DNA from: an uncultured Clostridia bacterium
GTDB taxonomy: Bacteria > Bacillota > Clostridia > TANB77 > CAG-508
Reading direction: 5' to 3'
Assembly: GCA_934169535.1 (NCBI GenBank)
Contig: CAKPOC010000006.1
Coordinates: 1-26,075 of the forward strand
Length of the DNA stretch: 26,075 bases
Below are positions 15,811 to 24,591 of the stretch, piece by piece. Under the pieces are notes generated by a model. It made no database searches. It had not been told where the DNA came from and saw only the letters and a list, made by a program, of their open reading frames with translations. The first letter of the stretch is position 1; each line of letters begins with the position of its first letter. The translations under genes were made by a program, and so were the position numbers.

Positions 15811-15848
15811 AATTTTCCTTTCAAAATGTAAATAATTTTAGTAAAAAA

Positions 15849-15877
15849 ATTATATCACGAAATATTGAAAAATTCAA
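15849..15877 (-). promoter_or_regulatory. Sigma-A promoter of mutS2
   Basis: On the minus strand: TTGAAT, 17 bases, TATAAT preceded by TGA (extended -10). The -35 box is half of a palindrome TTGAAAAATTCAA (15865-15877). It lies back to back with the rqcP promoter, with 10 bases between the two -35 boxes. Confidence 0.8.
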
Positions 15878-15887
15878 CGTTTTTTGC

Positions 15888-15916
15888 TTGACAAAGAAAC
15901 AAATGTTTGATATTAT
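15888..15916 (+). promoter_or_regulatory. Sigma-A promoter of the rqcP-dnaE-rimO-radA-disA run
   Basis: TTGACA (15888-15893), 17 bases, TATTAT (15911-15916) preceded by TGA (extended -10). It gives a leader of about 25 bases before the rqcP ATG. Confidence 0.85.
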
Positions 15917-15947
15917 ATAAACATGTTAATTTTATAAAGAGGTAATA

Positions 15948-16187
15948 ATGAGGCTAGATAAATTTTTAAAAATTTCAAGAATAATTAAAAGAAGAACTGT
16001 TGCTGCAGAAGCAGCTTCGTCTGGTAGAATTTTATTAAACGGAAAAACTGCAAAGCCAAGTCATGAGGTAAAAGCAGGAGATGTTATTGAAATAAAATTT
16101 GGAGATAAAACTTCAAAATTTAAAATATTGGAAATTCCAAAAACACAAGGTAACAAAATACCACAAATAGTAGAAGAAATAGTATAG
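15948..16187 (+). CDS. rqcP: RqcP, S4-domain ribosome quality control factor (YabO-type)
   Basis: A 79-residue protein consisting almost only of an S4 RNA-binding domain, beginning MRLDKFLKISRIIKRR, with the expected GRILLNGKTAKPSHEVKAGDVIEI. It matches the YabO/RqcP pattern of B. subtilis, which binds the large subunit carrying a stalled peptidyl-tRNA and helps RqcH add C-terminal alanine tails. YabO-like S4 proteins are close to Hsp15 (HslR), so that label is the alternative. The ATG at 15948 follows GAGG. It is divergent from mutS2, whose product splits the collided ribosomes that RqcP later acts on, and is followed by dnaE after 15 bases. The yabO gene of B. subtilis sits in a different neighbourhood. 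rqcH is not in this window. Confidence 0.85.
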   Translation: MRLDKFLKISRIIKRRTVAAEAASSGRILLNGKTAKPSHEVKAGDVIEIKFGDKTSKFKILEIPKTQGNKIPQIVEEIV

Positions 16188-16202
16188 TTTGGAGGAATAC
16201 AA

Positions 16203-19200
16203 ATGCCAGAATTTGTACATCTACATGTTCATAGCGAATTTAGCTTGTTAGATGGAGCTAATAGAATAAAAGATTTACCTGTAAGGGCAAAAGAACTTGG
16301 AATGAAGGCAATGGCTATAACTGACCATGGGGTTATGTTTGGTGCAATTGACTTTTATAAAGCATGCAAAGCAAACGGGATAAAACCAATTATTGGATGT
16401 GAAGTATATGTGGCACCAAGAAAAAGAACAGATAAAGATCCGTCAATTGACAATAAATATAATCACTTAATTTTGCTTGCTAAAAATAATGAAGGATATA
16501 AAAATTTAACTAAAATTGTATCTGTAGGTTTTACAGAAGGATTTTATTATAAACCAAGAATAGACAAAGAGTTATTAGAAAAGTATCATGAAGGATTAAT
16601 TTGTTCTAGTGCATGCCTTGCAGGAGAAGTGCCACAAGCAATATTAAAAGGTGACATGGAAGAGGCAAAAAAAGTTGCAAATTGGTTTAAAAGCATTTTT
16701 GGTGAAGATTACTATTTAGAAGTACAAAATAATGGAATAAAAGAGCAAGTTTTAGTAAATCAAAAGTTAATTGAACTATCAAAAGAACTAAATATTCCGT
16801 TAGTTGCAACTAATGATTCACATTACTTAAAAAAGGAAGACGCATACAATCACGAAATTTTATTATGTATTCAAACTGGTAAAAAAATAACAGATGAAGA
16901 CAGAATGAAATTTGAAACAGATGAATTATATATAAAATCACCAGAAGAAATGGCAGAATATTTTTCTAATATACCAGAAGCAATCGAAAATACAGTAAAA
17001 ATTGCAGAAAAGTGTAATGTGGAATTTGAATTTGGACATACAATACTTCCAAATTATGATGTACCAGAAGAATTTGCAACACATTATGATTATTTAGAAA
17101 AACTATGCAATGATGGAATAAAAAATAGATATGGACAAAATCCTTCACAAGAAATTATTGATAGAAAAAATTATGAGTTAAGTGTAATCAAAAAAATGGG
17201 ATATGTTGATTACTTTTTAATTGTGTGGGACTATATTCATTATGCAAAAACGCAAAACATACCAGTAGGACCAGGAAGAGGTTCAGGAGCAGGTTCAATC
17301 GTTGCATATGCAATAGAAATAACAGATATAGACCCAATAAAATATTCATTAATTTTTGAAAGATTTTTAAATCCAGAAAGAATCAGCATGCCAGATTTTG
17401 ACGTAGACTTTTGCTATGAAAGAAGACAAGAAGTAATAGACTATGTATCAAGAAAATATGGTGCAGACCATGTTTCACAAATTATAACATTTGGAACAAT
17501 GGCAGCAAAAATGGTAATAAGAGATGTTGCAAGAGTTTTAGATATGCCATATGCGGTGGCTGATAAACTTGCTAAAATGATACCAAATGAAATTCATATC
17601 ACAATTAAAAAAGCCTTAGAAATGAATAAGGAATTAAAAAATGAATATGAAACAAATGAAGAAACAAAAAAATTATTAGATATAGCAATGGCATTAGAGG
17701 GAATGCCAAGACAGGCTTCAACTCATGCGTGTGGAATTGTAATAACTAAAGATCCGGTTGTAAGTTATGTACCATTATATGTAAGAGATGGAATGATTTC
17801 AACACAATATATAATGACAACTCTTGAAGAACTAGGACTTCTAAAAATGGATTTCTTAGGACTAAGAACATTGACAGTTATACAAGATACAATAGACATG
17901 GTAAAGCAAAATAAAAATGTAGAAATAGACTTCTCAAAAGACAAAATGGATGACCCAAAAGTTTTTAAGCAATGGCAAGATGGAAATTCAATGGGAATAT
18001 TTCAGTTTGAAAGCCAAGGTATGACAAACTTTATGAAAGAATTAAAGCCAGACTGCTTAGAAGATATAATAGCAGGAGTTTCACTATACAGACCTGGACC
18101 AATGGATCAAATTCCAAGGTATATTGCAAACAAAAAAAATCCAGAGCACGCAGTATATACACATGATTCATTAAAGCCAATCTTAAAGGTAACTTATGGT
18201 TGTATGGTATATCAAGAGCAAGTTATGCAAATAGTACGTGAACTTGCAGGCTACTCTCTTGGTAGAGCTGACTTAGTTCGCCGTGCGATGGGCAAGAAGA
18301 AATTAGACGTAATGGCCAAAGAAAGAGAAATATTTATAAATGGTCAAGTTGATGAAAACGGAAATGTTATAGTTCCAGGCTGCGTTAGAAATGGAATTGA
18401 CGCAAAATCTGCAAATAAAATTTTTGATGAAATGGCTGAATTTGCAAAATATGCATTTAATAAGTCGCATGCTGCATGCTATGCAGTAGTTGCATATAGA
18501 ACCGCTTATTTAAAATGCTATTATCCTACAGAATTCATGGCAGCAATGCTTAATAGTTTTTTAGGAAATTTGGATAAAATTCCAGAATATGTAGAAGAGT
18601 GCAAAAGACTAAAAATAGAAATATTAAAACCAGATATAAATAAAAGCTTTACTAAATTTACTGTTGAAAATAATAAAATAAGGTTTGGCCTAGGAAGCAT
18701 AAAAAATGTAGGAATTGCAGCAGTAAATGCAATTGTTAAAAATAGAAAAGAAAATGGCGAATATAAAAGTTTTACTGATTTTTGTGAAAGAATTCAAGGA
18801 GAATCAATTAACAAAAAATGTATAGAAAGTTTAATAAAAGCAGGAGCATTTGATAATTTTTCACAAACAAGAAGTACATTAATGTCATCTTTTGAAGACA
18901 TAATTGATACAATAAATGGCTCTTCAAAAAAGAATATACAAGGACAAGTTTCTATGTTTGACTTTGGAATGGACCAAAATGATGATGAAGTAGAAAAACT
19001 AAAATACAATTTTACAACATTAAAAGAATATTCAGAACAAGAATTATTATCTATGGAAAAGGAAATGTTGGGAATATATTTATCTGGCCATCCATTAGAA
19101 AAATATAGGGAACAAATTCAAAAACAGACAACAATAAATTCAAACATAATGAACATTGTAAATAATTTAGCTTCAATGGCAGAAGATTCTCCGGAATATG

Positions 19201-19718
19201 CGGAGCTAAAAGCAGGATATGGAAATTATTATGATGGACAAAGGGTAAAAATAGCAGGAGTAATTTCAGAAGTTAAGAAAAAATTTACTAAAAACAATAA
19301 GCTAATGGCATTTATAACAATAGAGGATTTATATGGAACAGCAGAAATAATTGCTTTTGAAAATTGCTATTTAGCAGCAACTAGTGAACTAATAAATGAA
19401 AATATTGTATTAATAGAGGGAAGACTAAGCATAAGAGAGGATGATAAACCATCAATAGTTGCAAATTCTATAAAAAAATTAACAAATGAAAAAAGAAAAA
19501 TATTAGTGATAAATATAACTCAATTAAATGAGAACGAAAAAGATAAACTAAGAGGAGCACTAAAATTTTTTACAGGAGAAAACAATAATCTGCAAGTAGA
19601 GATAAAAAACGATGACAAAATAATGCCAGCAGGCGGACTATATGTAACTGATAAAATTCTAAATGAACTTAAGCAAATCGTAGGAAATGAAAATGCAAAT
19701 ATAGTAGAAGGAGAATAA
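16203..19718 (+). CDS. dnaE: DNA polymerase III alpha subunit DnaE
   Basis: A 1171-residue C-family replicative polymerase of DnaE type (PolC, the other type in Bacillota, has an inserted exonuclease that is absent here). In order: PHP domain from the N-terminus (HLHVHSEFSLLDG, ITDHGVMFG); palm with catalytic aspartates in PDFDVDF (Asp398, Asp400) and Asp550 in LLKMDFLGL; PGRGSGAGS near 358-366; fingers with RPGPMDQIPRYI; helix-hairpin-helix region; a clamp-binding sequence QVSMFDF at 915-921; and an OB-fold near 1010-1080. It ends with a short Glu-rich domain. The ATG follows GGAGG. In Bacillota with PolC, DnaE typically extends primers and serves in lagging-strand or repair synthesis; whether PolC exists here is not visible. 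It lies inside a tight run from rqcP to disA. Confidence 0.97.
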   Translation: MPEFVHLHVHSEFSLLDGANRIKDLPVRAKELGMKAMAITDHGVMFGAIDFYKACKANGIKPIIGCEVYVAPRKRTDKDPSIDNKYNHLILLAKNNEGYKNLTKIVSVGFTEGFYYKPRIDKELLEKYHEGLICSSACLAGEVPQAILKGDMEEAKKVANWFKSIFGEDYYLEVQNNGIKEQVLVNQKLIELSKELNIPLVATNDSHYLKKEDAYNHEILLCIQTGKKITDEDRMKFETDELYIKSPEEMAEYFSNIPEAIENTVKIAEKCNVEFEFGHTILPNYDVPEEFATHYDYLEKLCNDGIKNRYGQNPSQEIIDRKNYELSVIKKMGYVDYFLIVWDYIHYAKTQNIPVGPGRGSGAGSIVAYAIEITDIDPIKYSLIFERFLNPERISMPDFDVDFCYERRQEVIDYVSRKYGADHVSQIITFGTMAAKMVIRDVARVLDMPYAVADKLAKMIPNEIHITIKKALEMNKELKNEYETNEETKKLLDIAMALEGMPRQASTHACGIVITKDPVVSYVPLYVRDGMISTQYIMTTLEELGLLKMDFLGLRTLTVIQDTIDMVKQNKNVEIDFSKDKMDDPKVFKQWQDGNSMGIFQFESQGMTNFMKELKPDCLEDIIAGVSLYRPGPMDQIPRYIANKKNPEHAVYTHDSLKPILKVTYGCMVYQEQVMQIVRELAGYSLGRADLVRRAMGKKKLDVMAKEREIFINGQVDENGNVIVPGCVRNGIDAKSANKIFDEMAEFAKYAFNKSHAACYAVVAYRTAYLKCYYPTEFMAAMLNSFLGNLDKIPEYVEECKRLKIEILKPDINKSFTKFTVENNKIRFGLGSIKNVGIAAVNAIVKNRKENGEYKSFTDFCERIQGESINKKCIESLIKAGAFDNFSQTRSTLMSSFEDIIDTINGSSKKNIQGQVSMFDFGMDQNDDEVEKLKYNFTTLKEYSEQELLSMEKEMLGIYLSGHPLEKYREQIQKQTTINSNIMNIVNNLASMAEDSPEYAELKAGYGNYYDGQRVKIAGVISEVKKKFTKNNKLMAFITIEDLYGTAEIIAFENCYLAATSELINENIVLIEGRLSIREDDKPSIVANSIKKLTNEKRKILVINITQLNENEKDKLRGALKFFTGENNNLQVEIKNDDKIMPAGGLYVTDKILNELKQIVGNENANIVEGE

Positions 19719-19727
19719 AAACAAAAA

Positions 19728-21080
19728 ATGAAAGTAGGATTCATATCTTTAGGATGTAGCAAAAACTTAGTAGATACAGAAATGATGATAGGAGTATTTA
19801 AAAATAATAAATTCACAATCGTAAATAACCCACAAGAAGCAGATGTGATTGTGGTAAATACATGTGGATTTATTGAGTCTGCAAAAGAAGAAGCAATAAA
19901 TACAATTTTAGAGATGGCAAAATATAAGGAAGATGGAAATTGCAAAATTTTAGTTGCAACAGGTTGCTTGGTAGAAAGATATAAAGAAGAATTAGAAAAG
20001 GCAATACCTGAAGTAGATATATTTTTAAAATACAGTGATTATGCAGAAGAAAAGGGAAAATCGGCCGAAATATTTGCTAATGTTTTAGAAAGAATATATA
20101 CAGCATATAATGAAAAAAATAAAATACAAAAAACAGAATTAGATTTTGAGGATAGAGTAATTACTACAGGAAAAAATTATGCTTATTTAAGAATTGCAGA
20201 AGGATGTAGCAACAGATGTACGTATTGTGCAATTCCTAATATAAGAGGCAATTTTGTAAGCAGAAAAATGGAAGATATTTTAGATGAGGCAAAAAAATTA
20301 GTTGGAAGTGGCAGAAGAGAATTAATAATAATTGCGCAAGATACATCTAAATACGGAAAAGATATTTATGGAAAAACAATGATTGCAGAATTACTAAGCA
20401 AATTATGCCAAATAAAAGATTTAAAATGGATTAGATTTTTATATTGCTATCCAGAGGATATAACAGATGAATTAATAGATGTAGTAAAGAAAAATGAAAA
20501 AATATGCAAATATTTTGACATACCTATTCAACATATATCAGATAAAATATTAAAAAGAATGAATAGAAAAACAACAAGTAAAAGTATAAAAGAAAAAATT
20601 GCAAAATTAAGAAAACAAATACCGGATGTTGTAATCAGAACAACATTAATGGTAGGATTTCCTGGAGAAACTGAAGAAGATTTCTTAGAGTTATATAATT
20701 TTGTAAAAGACACAAAATTTGAAAAATTAGGAGTGTTTACATATTCAAAAGAAGAAGGAACACCTGCTGCAACTTTTAAAGACCAAATTCATTCAATGAC
20801 TAAAAAATCAAGATATAACAAAATCATGAAATTACAACAAGAAATTTCTAAAGAAAATGAGAAAAAACTTATAGGAAAAGAATTAGAAATTCTTGTAGAG
20901 GGAATAACTAATAATGAAAAATTTTATGTAGGAAGATCTTATATGGACATACCAGATATAGACGGCCTTGCTTACATAAAAAATGAAGATGATGTTATAG
21001 ATAAGGACTTAATAGGAAAATATATAACAGCTAAAGTTGTAGAAGTAAAAGATTATGATACAATTTGTGAAAGGAATTAA
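19728..21080 (+). CDS. rimO: Ribosomal protein S12 methylthiotransferase RimO
   Basis: A radical-SAM enzyme that adds a methylthio group to a conserved aspartate of ribosomal protein S12. Its 450 residues show the three N-terminal UPF0004 cluster cysteines (Cys10 in LGCSKN, Cys46 in NTCGFI, Cys80 in TGCLVERY), the radical-SAM motif CSNRCTYC (Cys160, 164, 167), and a C-terminal TRAM domain (about 385-450) that binds the substrate. The N-terminal LGCSKNLVDTE is typical of RimO rather than the tRNA enzyme MiaB or MtaB. The start ATG is 9 bases after dnaE; the nearest AAGGAG is 14 bases upstream, a long spacing, so expression may partly rely on coupling. radA follows after 3 bases. Assignment is firm. 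Confidence 0.95.
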   Translation: MKVGFISLGCSKNLVDTEMMIGVFKNNKFTIVNNPQEADVIVVNTCGFIESAKEEAINTILEMAKYKEDGNCKILVATGCLVERYKEELEKAIPEVDIFLKYSDYAEEKGKSAEIFANVLERIYTAYNEKNKIQKTELDFEDRVITTGKNYAYLRIAEGCSNRCTYCAIPNIRGNFVSRKMEDILDEAKKLVGSGRRELIIIAQDTSKYGKDIYGKTMIAELLSKLCQIKDLKWIRFLYCYPEDITDELIDVVKKNEKICKYFDIPIQHISDKILKRMNRKTTSKSIKEKIAKLRKQIPDVVIRTTLMVGFPGETEEDFLELYNFVKDTKFEKLGVFTYSKEEGTPAATFKDQIHSMTKKSRYNKIMKLQQEISKENEKKLIGKELEILVEGITNNEKFYVGRSYMDIPDIDGLAYIKNEDDVIDKDLIGKYITAKVVEVKDYDTICERN

Positions 21081-21083
21081 CAT

Positions 21084-22454
21084 ATGGCAAAAGCAAAAAC
21101 AGTATTTGTGTGTAATGAATGTGGATATGAGTCACCAAAATGGTTAGGAAAATGTCCAGAGTGTGGAGCTTGGAATACATTTTTTGAACAAAAAATAGTA
21201 GAAACAAAAAATTCAATATCAAGCAAAGGGACTAAGGCAAAAGTTATGCCTCAAGTACTTGATAATGTAATTGGAAAAAGTGAAACAAGAACAGATACTG
21301 GAATAGGAGAAGTAAACAGAGTTTTAGGTGGAGGGATAGTAAATGGCTCACTAATATTATTAGGCGGTGAGCCAGGAATAGGAAAATCAACACTTATATT
21401 AGAACTATGTGCTAAAATAGCAAACAGCGGAAAAGTTTTATATGTTTCTGGAGAGGAGTCAGCAGAGCAAGTAAAAATAAGAGCAGATAGATTAGGCATA
21501 AAAAATAATAATATTATGTTTTTAGGCGAAACTGACATCGACATAATAGAAGAAATAATCCTCGCAATGAATCCTAAACTTGTTGTAGTAGATTCTATTC
21601 AAACAATGTATTCAGAAGAAATAACTTCTGCAGCAGGAACTGTAAGCCAAGTTAGAGAAATAACAGCAAGAATAATGAGAATAAGTAAAGGGCACAATAT
21701 AACGACAGTAATAATAGGCCATGTTACAAAAGACGGAAATATTGCAGGCCCTAGAGTTTTGGAACATATGGTAGATACAGTTTTATATTTAGAGGGCGAA
21801 AGGTATTTTTCGTATAGAATTTTAAGAAGTGTAAAAAATAGATTTGGTTCAACAAATGAAGTAGGAATGTTTGAAATGAAAAATGAAGGAATGGTAGAAA
21901 TAAAAAATCCATCACAAATTCTAATTTCAGAAAGAGATGACAATCCTGCAGGTTCGGTTGTTGTAGCAAGTGTCGAAGGTACTAGACCACTACTTATAGA
22001 ATTACAAGCACTAACAACCCCAAGCGTATATGGAATGCCAAGGAGAACTGCAAATGGAATTGATTATAATAGATTAACAATGCTTATAGCTGTTCTTGAG
22101 AAAAAAGCATCAGTTCCTTTAGGATCTCAAGATGTGTATTTAAATGTAGTAAGTGGAATACGACTAGTAGAACCAGCAGTAGACTTAGGAACAATTTTAG
22201 CAGTTGCTTCAAGCTATAGAAATATTCCGATAGCAAAAGATGTTGTTGCAATTGGCGAAGTTGGGCTTACTGGCGAAATAAGAGCAGTAAATATGATTGA
22301 AAAAAGAATTAAAGAAGCGGAGAAAATGGGATTTAAAACATGTATTATTCCAGAAAATAACAAAAAAATGTTGAAAGAAACATCAAAAATGAATATAATA
22401 GGAGTTAGAAACATAAGAGAGGCAATAGAAAAAGTAGGACTTACGAGAAAGTAA
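21084..22454 (+). CDS. radA: DNA repair protein RadA (Sms)
   Basis: A RecA-like branch-migration helicase for recombinational repair. Its 456 residues show an N-terminal zinc finger (Cys10, Cys13, Cys24, Cys27), Walker A GGEPGIGKS (94-102), the RadA-specific KNRFG motif (251-255), and a C-terminal Lon-protease-like domain (about 290-456) without an obvious role as a protease. The ATG at 21084 follows AAAGGA. It is placed directly before disA, a conserved pair in Bacillota; in B. subtilis RadA binds DisA and affects its cyclase activity. Assignment is firm. Confidence 0.97.
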   Translation: MAKAKTVFVCNECGYESPKWLGKCPECGAWNTFFEQKIVETKNSISSKGTKAKVMPQVLDNVIGKSETRTDTGIGEVNRVLGGGIVNGSLILLGGEPGIGKSTLILELCAKIANSGKVLYVSGEESAEQVKIRADRLGIKNNNIMFLGETDIDIIEEIILAMNPKLVVVDSIQTMYSEEITSAAGTVSQVREITARIMRISKGHNITTVIIGHVTKDGNIAGPRVLEHMVDTVLYLEGERYFSYRILRSVKNRFGSTNEVGMFEMKNEGMVEIKNPSQILISERDDNPAGSVVVASVEGTRPLLIELQALTTPSVYGMPRRTANGIDYNRLTMLIAVLEKKASVPLGSQDVYLNVVSGIRLVEPAVDLGTILAVASSYRNIPIAKDVVAIGEVGLTGEIRAVNMIEKRIKEAEKMGFKTCIIPENNKKMLKETSKMNIIGVRNIREAIEKVGLTRK

Positions 22455-22486
22455 CAATATTATTACATAATAGAGGAGTGTAAAGT

Positions 22487-23557
22487 ATGGCAGTTGTTAA
22501 TGACGAAATTTTAGAAGTACTAAAAATGATAGCCCCAGGAACTGCAATCAGAGAAGGCTTAGAGAACATTTTAAAAGCAAAAACTGGAGGGTTAATTGTA
22601 GTTGGCGATGGTGAAGAAGTAATGAAAATTGCAGATGGTGGATTCAACCTGGATGTTGAATATTCTCCTGCAAGGCTTTATGAACTTGCAAAAATGGATG
22701 GAGCAATAATTTTAAGTTCAGATTTAAAGAAAATATTATTTGCAAATGCACAGCTAATTCCGGATTCTTCAATACCTACAGTAGAAACAGGAACAAGACA
22801 TAGAACAGCAGAGCGTACTGCAAAACAAACAAAGGATTTAGTAATTAGTATATCTCAAAGAAGAAATATAATAACAATATTTAAAGGTTATAACAGATAT
22901 GTTCTAGAAGACACATCAAAAGTTATAACTAAAGCTAATCAAGCACTTCAAACTGCGGAAAAATATATGAACGTATTTGATAATAAATTAAATTTACTTA
23001 ATGAATACGAATTTAACGATATTGTAACACTCGAAAACGTAATAGTATGTATACAACGTGCTGAAATGGTAATGAATGTTGTTGACGAAGTTCAAAAAGC
23101 TATATATGAATTAGGCGAAGATGGAAGGCTTTTAGAACTACAATTAGAAGAGTTAGTAGGAAATTTAGAAAACGAAGAATTGCTTATGGTAAAGGACTAC
23201 ATGGTAGAAAAGAAAAGGCGTTCAGCAGAAAATGTCCTTGCTGACATAAAAAAATTATCATACGACGATTTAATGAAAACTCAAATAATAGCAAAATTGC
23301 TAGGATATCAAGATTTTGATAATTATTCTGAAGTAGGAGTTTTCACAAAAGGTTACAGAGTTTTAAATAAAATTCCAAGGATGCCAAGTAGCATAGTAGA
23401 AAATCTTGTAAAATCATTTAAGTCATTTCAACATATACTTTCAGCAGATATACCAAGGCTTGACGAAGTAGAAGGAATTGGAGAAATAAGAGCAAGAACA
23501 ATAAAACAATCATTAAGAAGAATGCAGGAGCAATTTGCATTTGATAACGAAATATAA
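22487..23557 (+). CDS. disA: DNA integrity scanning diadenylate cyclase DisA
   Basis: Makes c-di-AMP from two ATP while scanning DNA for branched intermediates; in B. subtilis its activity pauses at such sites and delays sporulation or outgrowth. Its 356 residues show a DAC domain with DGA (71-73) and RHR (104-106) catalytic motifs, a helical spine (about 140-290) and a C-terminal helix-hairpin-helix DNA-binding region with VEGIGEIRARTI. The ATG at 22487 follows AGAGGAG. It is the last gene of the rqcP-to-disA run; no hairpin is obvious after it, but a new strong promoter starts 12 bases beyond the stop. No c-di-AMP riboswitch is seen in the window. Assignment is firm. Confidence 0.97.
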   Translation: MAVVNDEILEVLKMIAPGTAIREGLENILKAKTGGLIVVGDGEEVMKIADGGFNLDVEYSPARLYELAKMDGAIILSSDLKKILFANAQLIPDSSIPTVETGTRHRTAERTAKQTKDLVISISQRRNIITIFKGYNRYVLEDTSKVITKANQALQTAEKYMNVFDNKLNLLNEYEFNDIVTLENVIVCIQRAEMVMNVVDEVQKAIYELGEDGRLLELQLEELVGNLENEELLMVKDYMVEKKRRSAENVLADIKKLSYDDLMKTQIIAKLLGYQDFDNYSEVGVFTKGYRVLNKIPRMPSSIVENLVKSFKSFQHILSADIPRLDEVEGIGEIRARTIKQSLRRMQEQFAFDNEI

Positions 23558-23569
23558 TAGGTGTTTAAG

Positions 23570-23598
23570 TTGACAAAAAAATATAAAAATGCTATAAA
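23570..23598 (+). promoter_or_regulatory. Strong sigma-A promoter of the cyclophilin gene
   Basis: TTGACA (23570-23575), 17 bases, TATAAA (23593-23598), preceded by TGC (extended -10). Confidence 0.85.
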
Positions 23599-23640
23599 TA
23601 TAAAGCAAATAAAATTTATATGAATAGAAAGGAATTTATA

Positions 23641-24414
23641 ATGAAATTATTTTGGAAAATAGTATTAGTAATTTTAATAATTGCAGCAATTGTAGGAGCT
23701 GCAGGAGTTGGATATGGTTTTTATTTAAAAAATACAAGAAAAATTCAAAATCCAGTAGCAACAATAGAAGTTGCAGATTATGGAACAATAAAGGTAGAAT
23801 TATACCCAGATATGGCACCAAATACTGTAGCAAATTTTATTGCATTAGCTAACAACGGTTTTTATGACAATTTAACATTTCACAGAATTGTAAAAGGATT
23901 TATGGTACAAGGTGGAGATAAAAATGGAGATGGAACAGGTTCTCCAAACTTAAGTAGCATAAATGCAGGAGAGGACACATCATATTCAATAAAAGGAGAA
24001 TTTATAGCAAACAACTATACAAAAAACACCCTTAAATTTAAAAGAGGAGTTATTGCGATGGCTCGTTCTGATTATAGCAGTTTAAGTTCATCTTTAACAA
24101 CAAAAGGATATAATTCAGCAGGCTCACAATTCTTTATAATGCAAAAGGACAACACAAATTTAGACGGATTATATGCAGCTTTCGGAAAAGTAACAGATGA
24201 TGAAGGATTAGCAGTAGTAGATAAACTTGCAGAAACAGAAGTTCAACCAGCAGAAGGGGAAAATGGCGAAGCATCAACACCGGTTACAGCTCCAGTAATT
24301 ACATCAATTAGAGTTGAAACTTATGGAGTAGATTATGGAACACCAGAAACAGAAAAACCATTTGACTATTATTCTTGGTTAATGCAAAACCATTATGGAA
24401 GTTCAGCAAAATAA
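23641..24414 (+). CDS. Membrane-anchored cyclophilin-type peptidyl-prolyl isomerase
   Basis: A 257-residue peptidyl-prolyl cis-trans isomerase. An N-terminal membrane anchor (residues 4-28, WKIVLVILIIAAIVGAAGV and following) places the enzyme outside the cytoplasmic membrane. There is no lipobox Cys, so it is a transmembrane anchor rather than a lipoprotein. The cyclophilin domain (about 38-225) has FHRIVKGFMVQGGD (catalytic Arg82), GSQFFI (Gln163-Phe164-Phe165) and the AFGKV segment. A short acidic Pro/Glu insert (near 200-215) and a tail ending WLMQNHYGSSAK follow. I use ATG 23641, 7 bases after AAAGGA (23628-23633); the in-frame ATG at 23620 lies upstream of that site. It is a single-gene unit with its own promoter and terminator. 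A likely job is folding of secreted proteins. Confidence 0.93.
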   Translation: MKLFWKIVLVILIIAAIVGAAGVGYGFYLKNTRKIQNPVATIEVADYGTIKVELYPDMAPNTVANFIALANNGFYDNLTFHRIVKGFMVQGGDKNGDGTGSPNLSSINAGEDTSYSIKGEFIANNYTKNTLKFKRGVIAMARSDYSSLSSSLTTKGYNSAGSQFFIMQKDNTNLDGLYAAFGKVTDDEGLAVVDKLAETEVQPAEGENGEASTPVTAPVITSIRVETYGVDYGTPETEKPFDYYSWLMQNHYGSSAK

Positions 24415-24487
24415 AAAATTTTAAAAAATAAAATTACAAATTCAAGAAAATTTAGTAAGTTTAATAAAAATATAAATGGATAAAATA

Positions 24488-24524
24488 ATAACAAGTAAAT
24501 TTTTATTTACTTGTTATTTTTATA
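24488..24524 (+). terminator. Intrinsic terminator after the cyclophilin gene
   Basis: ATAACAAGTAAAT (24488-24500) pairs with ATTTACTTGTTAT (24505-24517) around TTTT, followed by a T-rich run. The remaining 24525-24577 is A+T-rich, and I see no canonical sigma-A or sigma-G (CATnnTA) promoter in it. Confidence 0.85.
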
Positions 24525-24577
24525 TTTATAAAAAATAAAATAATAAGCCTTAAGAAAATAAATAAATTTATTATTTT

Positions 24578-24587
24578 AGGAGGTGAT
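24578..24587 (+). promoter_or_regulatory. Perfect ribosome binding site that places the spoIVB start at ATA
   Basis: AGGAGGTGAT is fully complementary to the 3' end of 16S rRNA. Counting from the end of AGGAGG, 8 bases lead to ATA at 24592, the ideal distance. The codon just before it in frame is the stop TAA (24589), and no ATG, GTG or TTG follows in frame until 24643. Confidence 0.85.
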
Positions 24588-24591
24588 ATAA

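Noticed and set aside
22455..22486. Search for a c-di-AMP riboswitch or other leader before disA
   Set aside because: The gap is 32 bases, too short for one, and nothing of that kind is seen elsewhere in the window.
23620..23640. Upstream in-frame ATG for the cyclophilin
   Set aside because: The ribosome site AAAGGA lies after it, and the anchor starts normally at 23641.
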